A stretch of 64,000 bases of DNA. Origin: Dyella mobilis (GTDB lineage Bacteria > Pseudomonadota > Gammaproteobacteria > Xanthomonadales > Rhodanobacteraceae). Below the pieces are notes generated by a model, which saw only the letters and a program-made list of their open reading frames with translations, was not told the DNA's origin and searched no databases. The stretch spans positions 657,943-721,942 of the forward strand of contig NZ_JADIKF010000038.1 of NCBI RefSeq assembly GCF_016904945.1, written 5' to 3'. The position numbers and the translations under genes were made by a program. This document shows, in pieces, positions 57,133-64,000 of this stretch. Each line of letters opens with the position of its first letter. Within the stretch, counting starts at the first letter, position 1.

Positions 57133-57903
57133 ATGCGCATCATCAGCCTGAACGCCAACGGCATCCGCTCGGCCGCCACCAAAGGGGTATTCGAGTGGCT
57201 GGGCAAGCAGAAAGCCGATGTGGTTTGCCTGCAGGAAACCAAGGCGCAAGAGGATCAGCTCACCGATCCGATGTTCCGGCCCGACGGGCACCATTGCTTC
57301 TATCGCGATGCCACCAGCAAGAAGGGCTACAGCGGCGTGGCGATCTATGCCAAGCGCGAGCCGGACAAGGTGTTGACCGAGCTGGGCTGGGATGAGTTCG
57401 ACAACGAAGGGCGTTATATCGAGGCGCGTTTCGGCAATCTGAGCGTGGTGTCGCTGTATGTGCCATCGGGCTCGTCGGGCGACGAGCGCCAGCAATTCAA
57501 GTTCAAAACCATGGAGTGGATCACGCCGATCTTCGACAAATGGCTCAAGAGCAAGCGCGATTACGTCATTTGCGGCGACTGGAACATCGTGCACACCAAG
57601 GACGACATCAAGAACTGGAGCTCCAACCAGAAAAACTCCGGCTGCCTGCCCGAAGAGCGTGCCTGGCTGGATCTGCTGTTCAAGAAGAAAGGCTGGGTGG
57701 ACAGTTTCCGTGCGTTGAAGCCCGATGCCGTGGAGTACACGTGGTGGTCCAACCGCGGACGCGCGCGGGAAAACAACGTGGGGTGGCGCATCGATTACCA
57801 GGTGGTGACGCCGTCGTTGCGTGATCGCCTGAAGCATTGCTCGATTTATCGCGATCAGCGTTTCTCCGATCACGCGCCCTATACCGTCGACTATGCCGAC
57901 TGA
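57133..57903 (+). CDS. xth: Exodeoxyribonuclease III
   Basis: 256 residues of the endonuclease/exonuclease/phosphatase fold: LNANGIRSA, LQETKAQ, GDWNIVHT and SDHAPYTVDY. An AP endonuclease in base-excision repair. It overlaps the following permease gene by 11 bp. Confidence 0.95.
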   Translation: MRIISLNANGIRSAATKGVFEWLGKQKADVVCLQETKAQEDQLTDPMFRPDGHHCFYRDATSKKGYSGVAIYAKREPDKVLTELGWDEFDNEGRYIEARFGNLSVVSLYVPSGSSGDERQQFKFKTMEWITPIFDKWLKSKRDYVICGDWNIVHTKDDIKNWSSNQKNSGCLPEERAWLDLLFKKKGWVDSFRALKPDAVEYTWWSNRGRARENNVGWRIDYQVVTPSLRDRLKHCSIYRDQRFSDHAPYTVDYAD

Positions 57904-59194
57904 GGCAGCTGCGCCGGCGGCACGCAAGTCGTCGATCTGGCGCTCGTTTTCGCAGCCGGCCGCCTGGACGATGTGCCTGCTGGGGTTTTCCTCAGGGCTG
58001 CCGTTCCTGCTGGTCGCGGGTACCTTGGCCTTCTGGCTGAAGGAAAACGGCATCGTGCTGAAAGACATCACGATGATCGCCAGCGCCGGCATGACTTACG
58101 CGTTCAAATTCGTATGGGCGCCGCTGCTCGACCATTGGCGCCTGCCGGGTTTTCGTCGCCTTGGTCAGCGCCGCGGCTGGCTGTTGTTCGCTCAGCTGGG
58201 CGTGTTGGCCGGCTTGTTGGCGATGGCGGCGCTGACGCCGCACCAGCTGATACCGTTCGTGGCGGCCACCTTGTTCGTGGCCTTCATGGGGGCCACGCAG
58301 GATATCGCGATCGATGCTTACCGCATCGAAATCGCACCGCCTTCGGCGCAAGGCGCACTGGTTGCTACCTACTCACTGGGTTATCGCCTCGGCCTGTTGG
58401 TGGCGGGTGCGCTGGCGCTGATCCTGGCCGATCACATTCCGTGGGCCACGGTCTACGCGTTGCTGGCCGTCGCGATGATCGTGCCGGTGATTACGACGCT
58501 GGCCATGCGCGAACCCGACGTGCGCCGTGCGATACCGCAAAGCTGGAAGGCCGCCATGCGCGAAGGCGTGCTCGATCCGTTCACGGATTTCTTTCGCCGC
58601 TACGGTTGGGCGGTGGCCGGCCTGACGTTGCTGTTCATCCTGCTGTTCAAGATTCCCGAGCAGGCCATCATCGGCGGCGTGATGAGCCCGTTCTATCGCG
58701 ACATGGGTTTTTCCAAGACCGAAATCGGCGCGGTCACCAAGATCTATGGCGTCTGGATCGGCATTGCCGGCGCTTTTGTCGGCGGCGCATCGGTGGCGCG
58801 CTGGGGCGCGTGGCGAACGCTCGGCGTGTGCATCGTGCTGGAGAGCTGCAGCAATCTTTTGTATCTGATGCTGCTTGGACACCATGGCAGCCTGACCATG
58901 CTGACTCTGGCGATTTCCGGACAGAATTTCGCCGAAGGCTTGTTGGGGCCGCCGACGGTGGCGTTCCTTTCGCTGTTGGTGAATCGGCAACACACGGCGA
59001 CCCAATATGCCTTGCTGAGTTCGCTGGTGAACCTGCCGGGCAAGGTGCTCGGTTTCTTTGCCGGGGGAATTGTCATGGCGTCGGGCTACGGCGGGTATTT
59101 CGTCATCACGGTTTTCTCCATGGTGCCGGCGATGCTGTTGTTCGCCGGGCTTTGGTGGCGCTTCGCGGCGGACGAAACGGTACCCGACGGCTGA
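57893..59194 (+). CDS. AmpG-like muropeptide MFS transporter
   Basis: 433 residues with about 12-14 transmembrane helices. AmpG signatures are LGFSSGLPFLLVAGTLAFWL, KFVWAPLLD and ATQDIAIDAYRIE. It imports anhydro-muropeptides for cell-wall recycling, which fits the presence of anmK and an M23 peptidase in the same neighbourhood. Confidence 0.88.
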   Translation: MPTEAAAPAARKSSIWRSFSQPAAWTMCLLGFSSGLPFLLVAGTLAFWLKENGIVLKDITMIASAGMTYAFKFVWAPLLDHWRLPGFRRLGQRRGWLLFAQLGVLAGLLAMAALTPHQLIPFVAATLFVAFMGATQDIAIDAYRIEIAPPSAQGALVATYSLGYRLGLLVAGALALILADHIPWATVYALLAVAMIVPVITTLAMREPDVRRAIPQSWKAAMREGVLDPFTDFFRRYGWAVAGLTLLFILLFKIPEQAIIGGVMSPFYRDMGFSKTEIGAVTKIYGVWIGIAGAFVGGASVARWGAWRTLGVCIVLESCSNLLYLMLLGHHGSLTMLTLAISGQNFAEGLLGPPTVAFLSLLVNRQHTATQYALLSSLVNLPGKVLGFFAGGIVMASGYGGYFVITVFSMVPAMLLFAGLWWRFAADETVPDG

Positions 59195-59328
59195 GCCAAA
59201 ACGGCGCGTAAACGCGTTCACATCCCGAGTGCGAACTGGCCCACGGATCGCCGCGATGCCCATTGCGGCCATGGACGGGGTTGGCGAGGATCGACGCACA
59301 GGGGCTACGTGGCAGGGAGCAAGGCCGT

Positions 59329-59634
59329 ATGCCGGATATCATGATCCGTCACATCGATCGACTGATGGCAGAGCGCATCAAGCTGCTCGCCAAAGAGCGC
59401 CAGTGGTCGATCAACGATGTCGTGCTGCAGGCATTGCGGCACGGATTGGGCGTTTCCGAAAGTAACGGAATCCTCGCCGAGAACCTGTTTGAATCGCGTG
59501 ACCTCACCGTTGCCGGCGGGCACTGGGATGCCGGCGAACGCGCCGTTTTTCAGGAGGCGATGCAGGCTCTCAGCACTGCGCGCTCCGAGCAACTGGCGCC
59601 GATCAATGGCCAGGCCGCTGAGCGGTTCGACTGA
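59329..59634 (+). CDS. Ribbon-helix-helix-type small DNA-binding protein
   Basis: 101 residues. The N-terminal IMIRHIDRLMAERIKLLAKERQWSINDVVLQALRHGL pattern is an Arc/RHH-like dimerisation and DNA-binding unit. The C-terminal part is acidic. No toxin partner is adjacent (anmK is convergent). GGAG precedes the ATG. Confidence 0.7.
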   Translation: MPDIMIRHIDRLMAERIKLLAKERQWSINDVVLQALRHGLGVSESNGILAENLFESRDLTVAGGHWDAGERAVFQEAMQALSTARSEQLAPINGQAAERFD

Positions 59635-60774
59635 TCAGCCAGGCAAGCGCGGCGCCGGATAGACGGCGCCCAACACGCGCAAGCCGCGTGCGCCGGTCAC
59701 TGCCGGCAGGTTGCCGGGCAGGCCGAGCAAGCGCTGCCGCGCCAGCCACGCGAATGCGGTGGCTTCCAGATAATCCGGATCGACACCGCACGTTGCTGTG
59801 CTGCTCAACTTGCGCGGCATCAGGCGTCGTTGCAGGCGCTCCATCAGCGCGTCGTTGTGTACGCCGCCCCCGCATGCCAGGACATCGATTGCATCGACGG
59901 CATGCCGGTCGATCGCGTCGGTGACGCTGCGGACGGTGAGTTCGAGCAGGGTGGCCTGCACGTCTGCCGGCGACAGGAATGTGCCGCTTAACTGTGCATC
60001 CAGCCAACCGAGATGAAAGTGCTCGCGTCCGGTGCTCTTGGGTGGCGCCAGGTCGAAATACGCATCGCCGAGCAATCGCGAAAGCAGCGCCTCGTCGACC
60101 TGGCCGCTGGCGGCAAAGGCGCCGTTGCGATCAAACGTCTCGCCACGATGGCGCAGGCACCAGGCATCCATCAAACCATTGGCCGGTCCGGTATCGAAAC
60201 CGGAAACGCTGCCATCGGCCGCCAGCACGGTGATGTTGGCGATGCCGCCAAGATTCAATACGATGCGCGTCTGGCCAAGACTGGCCAGCAGCATGGCGTG
60301 TACCGCCGGCAGCAGCGGGGCGCCTTGGCCGCCTGCCGCCACGTCGGCGCGACGAAAATCGGCCACGACGTCGACGCCGCTGCGTTCGGCAATCACGCTC
60401 GCATCGCCAATCTGCAGGGTAAAAGGGTATTCACCGGTCGGTCGGTGCCTGATCGTCTGGCCGTGCGAGCCGATCGCCCGCACGGACGAGGCCGGCGTGC
60501 CGCTGCGTTCGAGCAGGGCCTGCACGGCATCGGCGAAGGTCTGGCCGATGGCGACATCCAGGCGCCCGTAGGTATCGAGGTCGAGACGGACCTCATCCTG
60601 GGCAACACGCAGGATCTGGGTGCGCAAGGCATCCGGCCAGGGATGCGTGAGTGCGTGCAGCAGGTGAGGGCGATCGTGCTCGAAACGTACCAGCGCAGCG
60701 TCGATGCCGTCCGCGCTGGTACCCGAAATCAACCCGATATAAAGCGCTGAAGCCTCATCCACGCGCAGGCTCAA
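59635..60774 (-). CDS. anmK: Anhydro-N-acetylmuramic acid kinase
   Basis: 379 residues of the ASKHA kinase fold: YIGLISGTSADGID at the N-terminus, NLGGIANIT, GFDTGPANGLMD and the ATP-site ACGGGVHND. It phosphorylates and hydrolyses anhydro-MurNAc in peptidoglycan recycling. The TTG start overlaps the M23 stop; a GTG four codons in (60762) is an alternative. Confidence 0.95.
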   Translation of the reverse strand: MSLRVDEASALYIGLISGTSADGIDAALVRFEHDRPHLLHALTHPWPDALRTQILRVAQDEVRLDLDTYGRLDVAIGQTFADAVQALLERSGTPASSVRAIGSHGQTIRHRPTGEYPFTLQIGDASVIAERSGVDVVADFRRADVAAGGQGAPLLPAVHAMLLASLGQTRIVLNLGGIANITVLAADGSVSGFDTGPANGLMDAWCLRHRGETFDRNGAFAASGQVDEALLSRLLGDAYFDLAPPKSTGREHFHLGWLDAQLSGTFLSPADVQATLLELTVRSVTDAIDRHAVDAIDVLACGGGVHNDALMERLQRRLMPRKLSSTATCGVDPDYLEATAFAWLARQRLLGLPGNLPAVTGARGLRVLGAVYPAPRLPG

Positions 60775-62222
60775 TCGTCACTGCGCTTGGCCGATTCGCT
60801 GCGCGCAAGCTTGTAGTTGTTGTCGATTTCCGACAGGCGGGCCAGCATCGGCTTCACCACGTTGGCTTGGAATTGCGCCATCTGCGGAGCCGCCAGCGGC
60901 TCGGGCTTGGGCAGGGTGACCGTCTGCGGATTGCGCTGCACGCCGTCGACGCGGAATTCGTAGTGCAGGTGCGGGCCTGTGGCCAGGCCGGTCATCCCAA
61001 CATAACCGATGACGTCGCCCTGGCGCACGTGCTGGCCGACGTGTTCCGTTGCGAAGCGCGACATGTGGCCGTAGGCCGTGCTGATGTGCGAATCGTGCTG
61101 GATGATCACGAAGTTGCCGTAGCCGTTCATCCAGCCGCGGAACTTGATCACGCCATCGCCTGCAGCGTGGATCGGCGTGCCGGTGGGGGCTGCGTAATCC
61201 ACGCCTTTGTGCGCGCGCATCAGACCGAGAATCGGATGCATGCGTGCCGCGCTGAAGGGCGAGGAGATGCGGGTGAAATCGACCGGAATGCGCAGGAAGG
61301 ATTTTTGCAGGGGACGGCCGTCTTCGCTGAACCAGCCGAAGCTGCCGTCGGCGCGCTTGAAGCGGTAGGCCGTGTAGCGGTGTCCCTGGTTGATGAATTC
61401 GGCCGCTACGATGTCGCCTTCGCGCAGATAGCCGCCGTCGCGATAGACCGTGTCGTAAATGACGGTGAAGCTGTCGCCCACGCGCAGGTCCTGCACGAAG
61501 TCGACGTCGTATTTGAAGAGGTCGGCGAGCTTGATCACCATCGCGTTGCTCAGCCCGGCCTTGTTGGCGGCGGCGAACAGCGAGTCATCGATCACGCCGT
61601 GTGCGATTTGTTCGCGCGTGTCCACGGCGCGCGCAACGGTAGTGACGCTGGGTGTGCTGCCGTCCAGGCGAATGACGGCGCGGGTGGATTCGTCCTTGTC
61701 GAAACGAATGCCTTCCAGGCTGCCGTTGCGACCGATCAGGAAATCGAATTCCTGGCCGGGGTGGATGTGGTGGAGCGCGCCTTTGGCATCGCCGGCGCTG
61801 TCGACCACGTGCTGCAGGTCGGTGAGGCTCAGCCCCTGGCTTTGGAAAATGTCGGACAAGGTCTGGCCCGGGCGAACCTGCACGACGCGCCAGTCTTCGA
61901 CGGTCGGCGCCTTGAGCGTGGGTGCTTCGATTTTCGGCAGGGCGAGCGGCAGCAAGGTGTGCTGCACCGGCGCCAGGGCGCTGGGCTTCATCGCCGTGGC
62001 CCAGGCAGGAATCAGAAAGCCGGAAAGCACGGTGATCAGCAGCGCGGTCGCAGCCAGCATCCATCGTTCGCGATGCCAGTGAATCGGCGGCTGCTCGCCA
62101 CCCGCCGGACGATTGAACGACCAGTGGGCGCAGTGTTGATAGAAGTGGGAGTGGCGGCGTTGTGCCTTGCGGCGGATGGCCAGTTTGCGTGCGATGCGCG
62201 CTTCTTGCTTACCGGCTGCCAT
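60771..62222 (-). CDS. M23-family endopeptidase (MepM-like)
   Basis: 483 residues. A basic cytoplasmic start and one membrane helix (about 54-75) precede an OapA/LysM-like region (QVRPGQTLSDIF) and the M23 LytM domain, with the zinc ligands in MRAHKGVDYAA and HLHYEF. It probably cleaves peptidoglycan cross-links. It forms an operon with anmK (TTGA overlap). Confidence 0.92.
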   Translation of the reverse strand: MAAGKQEARIARKLAIRRKAQRRHSHFYQHCAHWSFNRPAGGEQPPIHWHRERWMLAATALLITVLSGFLIPAWATAMKPSALAPVQHTLLPLALPKIEAPTLKAPTVEDWRVVQVRPGQTLSDIFQSQGLSLTDLQHVVDSAGDAKGALHHIHPGQEFDFLIGRNGSLEGIRFDKDESTRAVIRLDGSTPSVTTVARAVDTREQIAHGVIDDSLFAAANKAGLSNAMVIKLADLFKYDVDFVQDLRVGDSFTVIYDTVYRDGGYLREGDIVAAEFINQGHRYTAYRFKRADGSFGWFSEDGRPLQKSFLRIPVDFTRISSPFSAARMHPILGLMRAHKGVDYAAPTGTPIHAAGDGVIKFRGWMNGYGNFVIIQHDSHISTAYGHMSRFATEHVGQHVRQGDVIGYVGMTGLATGPHLHYEFRVDGVQRNPQTVTLPKPEPLAAPQMAQFQANVVKPMLARLSEIDNNYKLARSESAKRSDD

Positions 62223-62341
62223 CGCTAACAGACCCTGTTTTTCTTGTTCATGCCGACCACACCCCTGCGGTACAAAGTATCAATTGCCGCGTACCATAAC
62301 GAGCTTGTGCAAATCGCGTCAATGCCTTTTCGATCAAGGAT

Positions 62342-62370
62342 TTGCACGTTTTTTTCGGTTAACGCACAAT
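62342..62370 (+). promoter_or_regulatory. Possible tyrS promoter
   Basis: TTGCAC (62342-62347), 17-bp spacer, CACAAT (62365-62370). A fair sigma-70 match in the only AT-rich part of the 212-bp gap. Confidence 0.35.
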
Positions 62371-62400
62371 TAACGTCATTGACGATGCCCATCACTTTAT

Positions 62401-62418
62401 TGGCTGCCTAGGCAGCCA
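62401..62418 (+). promoter_or_regulatory. 18-bp perfect palindrome in the tyrS leader
   Basis: TGGCTGCCTAGGCAGCCA lies 16 bp before the tyrS ATG and just upstream of the SD (GAGGACGAC). It may be an operator or an RNA hairpin controlling translation start. Confidence 0.4.
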
Positions 62419-62434
62419 CTTCACCGAGGACGAC

Positions 62435-63646
62435 ATGAGCGAGCTTGAGCAGGCGCTAGCCACTATTGCGCGCGGCGCTGACGAGATCATCAAGCAGGAA
62501 GAACTGGCCGCAAGGCTCAAGCTGGGGCGTCCGCTGCGCATCAAGGCGGGCTTCGACCCCACCGCGCCGGACCTGCACCTGGGGCACACCGTACTCCTGA
62601 ACAAGATGCGCCAGTTTCAGGACCTGGGGCATACCGTGATCTTCTTGATCGGGGATTTCACCGGCATGATCGGCGACCCCACCGGCAAGAACATCACGCG
62701 CAAGCCGCTGACCCGCGAGGACGTGCTCGCCAATGCGGAGACCTATGCCGAGCAAGTCTATAAGGTGCTGGATCGGGAAAAGACCGAGCTGCGCTTCAAT
62801 TCCGAATGGTTTGGGCAGATGACGGCGGCCGACATGATCCGGCTGGCCGCCCAGCACACCGTGGCGCGCATGCTCGAGCGCGACGATTTCGCCAAGCGCT
62901 ACGCCGCGCAACAGTCCATTGCCATCCACGAATTCCTGTATCCGCTAGTGCAGGGCTACGATTCGGTGGCATTGAAGTGCGACGTGGAGCTGGGCGGTAC
63001 CGACCAGAAGTTCAACCTGCTGATGGGGCGGGCGCTGCAGGAGCACCACGGCCAGCCGCCGCAGATCGTGCTGACCATGCCGTTGCTGGAGGGGCTGGAC
63101 GGCGTCAACAAGATGTCCAAGTCGCTCGGCAACTACATAGGTATCAACGAGCCGGCGATCGACATCGTCACCAAGACCCTGAAGATCGGCGACGACCTGA
63201 TGTGGCGCTGGTTCGAGCTGCTCAGCTTCGAAACCTCGCTGGAAGACATCGCCCGCATGAAGCAAGAAGTGGCCGGCGGGGCGCTCAATCCGCGCGACGC
63301 CAAGCTCAAGCTGGCGCGCGAGCTCGCCACCCGCTTCCACGATGCCGCCGCGGCCGATCAGGCCATTGCCGGCTGGCACGCCGTGGTACGTGGCGAGGGC
63401 GATACCAGCCTGCTGCCGCTCACTGAAATCGCCGTGCCGGCTGAAGGACTGCGCCTGCCGGCACTGTTGACGGCGGCGGGACTCACGCCGAGCAACGCCG
63501 AAGCCAACCGCAAACTGAAAGAGCGCGCCGTGCGCATCGATGCGGAAGTGGTCGAAGACGCGCAACGTACGTTCACGCCAGGATTCGAGGGTGTGCTGCA
63601 GATCGGCAAGCGCAATTTCGCGCGCGTGCTTTTGACTCAGGCATGA
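62435..63646 (+). CDS. tyrS: Tyrosyl-tRNA synthetase
   Basis: 403 residues, class Ic synthetase of the TyrRS-beta type. HIGH appears as HLGH (48-51), KMSKS is intact (226-230), and an S4-like RNA-binding domain closes the protein. It charges tRNA-Tyr. Confidence 0.96.
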   Translation: MSELEQALATIARGADEIIKQEELAARLKLGRPLRIKAGFDPTAPDLHLGHTVLLNKMRQFQDLGHTVIFLIGDFTGMIGDPTGKNITRKPLTREDVLANAETYAEQVYKVLDREKTELRFNSEWFGQMTAADMIRLAAQHTVARMLERDDFAKRYAAQQSIAIHEFLYPLVQGYDSVALKCDVELGGTDQKFNLLMGRALQEHHGQPPQIVLTMPLLEGLDGVNKMSKSLGNYIGINEPAIDIVTKTLKIGDDLMWRWFELLSFETSLEDIARMKQEVAGGALNPRDAKLKLARELATRFHDAAAADQAIAGWHAVVRGEGDTSLLPLTEIAVPAEGLRLPALLTAAGLTPSNAEANRKLKERAVRIDAEVVEDAQRTFTPGFEGVLQIGKRNFARVLLTQA

Positions 63647-63651
63647 GTCCG

Positions 63652-63683
63652 GCGCGGCGACGGGAGACCGTCGCCGCGCTTTT
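63652..63683 (+). terminator. tyrS terminator
   Basis: GCGCGGCGACGG-GAGA-CCGTCGCCGCGC followed by TTTT, a 12-bp perfect stem six bases after the tyrS stop. Confidence 0.85.
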
Positions 63684-63726
63684 AAAAATAAGTTTCGCTA
63701 CAGAACAACATCTTACGCGAACATCG

Positions 63727-63775
63727 AAAAAAAATTAAAAAATTGCTTGCCAAAGTGTGGGGGGCTGCCTAAGAT
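63727..63775 (+). promoter_or_regulatory. rRNA operon promoter P1 with UP element
   Basis: An A/T tract (63727-63742) like an UP element precedes TTGCCA (63747-63752), a 17-bp spacer and TAAGAT (63770-63775). Confidence 0.65.
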
Positions 63776-63844
63776 TCGCCTCCCCGCTCGCTGGCAACGG
63801 CCTTCGACGGCAACAACGGAATCAAAAATTTTTTGATGAAGGTG

Positions 63845-63872
63845 TTGACGGACTGAAGATACGATGTAAGAT
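63845..63872 (+). promoter_or_regulatory. rRNA operon promoter P2
   Basis: TTGACG (63845-63850), 16-bp spacer, TAAGAT (63867-63872), about 97 bp after P1 and with the same -10 hexamer. The GC-rich stretch after it (GAGCGGC) suits stringent control. Confidence 0.7.
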
Positions 63873-63931
63873 GAGCGGCTCACCCGGGACGAAATGCTTC
63901 GGGGCGATCTGAAGAACGGATCGCAAGTGAT

Positions 63932-63943
63932 TGATCTTTGACA
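63932..63943 (+). promoter_or_regulatory. boxA-like antitermination site
   Basis: TGATCTTTGACA resembles the boxA consensus TGCTCTTTAACA of rRNA leaders. Its place after tandem promoters supports the reading that a 16S rRNA gene starts just beyond the window. Confidence 0.6.
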
Positions 63944-64000
63944 GTGTGCGCAGGTGACTTGTGTGGGCGTCTTGCGTTGGATGGGCAAATCTGTCCAAAC

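Overview
This is a GC-rich chromosomal window from a gammaproteobacterium of the Xanthomonadales. Gene content and order fit Rhodanobacteraceae (Dyella/Rhodanobacter/Luteibacter type): an XAC0095-like small protein, the argS-SPOR pair, the coaBC-dut-membrane-anchored PMM/PGM order, and anmK-M23 peptidase-tyrS running into an rRNA operon leader. The genus is an inference from layout; no rRNA gene lies inside the window.

Left part (1-24.59 kb) is accessory-looking. It opens with the start of a response regulator, then a fatty acid hydroxylase-family membrane protein and two small exported proteins. From about 2.4 kb there is mosaic DNA: a LysR/NmrA/DoxX redox unit, an ABC-F ATPase, a DUF2235 (Tle1-like) hydrolase with a secreted protein behind it, further small hypothetical and immunity-like genes, a YCII protein and a LuxR-type regulator. 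Four same-orientation copies of a roughly 60-bp hairpin repeat (REPIN-like) sit between these units. A second repeat family (CATAGTYTGTGCA sub-repeats) occurs at about 2.4, 12.1 and 24.5 kb, with the last copy inverted. The region ends with a two-partner secretion locus: a 2,989-residue adhesin built of GLUG and MBG repeats, and its TpsB transporter, which carries a one-base frameshift. A fragment of a beta-propeller sensor protein follows.

The rest (24.59-64 kb) is mostly core genome. ntrB-ntrC (nitrogen control, with an NtrC-like site at the ntrB start) is followed by a GNAT enzyme, an XAC0095 protein, a PAS-GGDEF-EAL protein whose GGDEF is degenerate, a FadI-like thiolase, a TonB-like protein, a PLD-family lipoprotein, and a YceI/SixA/ParA cluster. 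Then come divergent speE and speA (polyamines) and an operon for 3-hydroxybutyrate/acetoacetate metabolism (SDR, adc, patatin, purine permease). After these are a beta-hydroxyacid dehydrogenase, argS with a SPOR protein, radC, coaBC-dut-algC, pyrE, xth-ampG, anmK, a MepM-like peptidase and tyrS. The final 300 bp hold an UP element, two tandem promoters and a boxA-like sequence, the leader of an rRNA operon whose 16S gene should start just past the window.

I found no CRISPR array, tRNA, intact transposase or phage genes.
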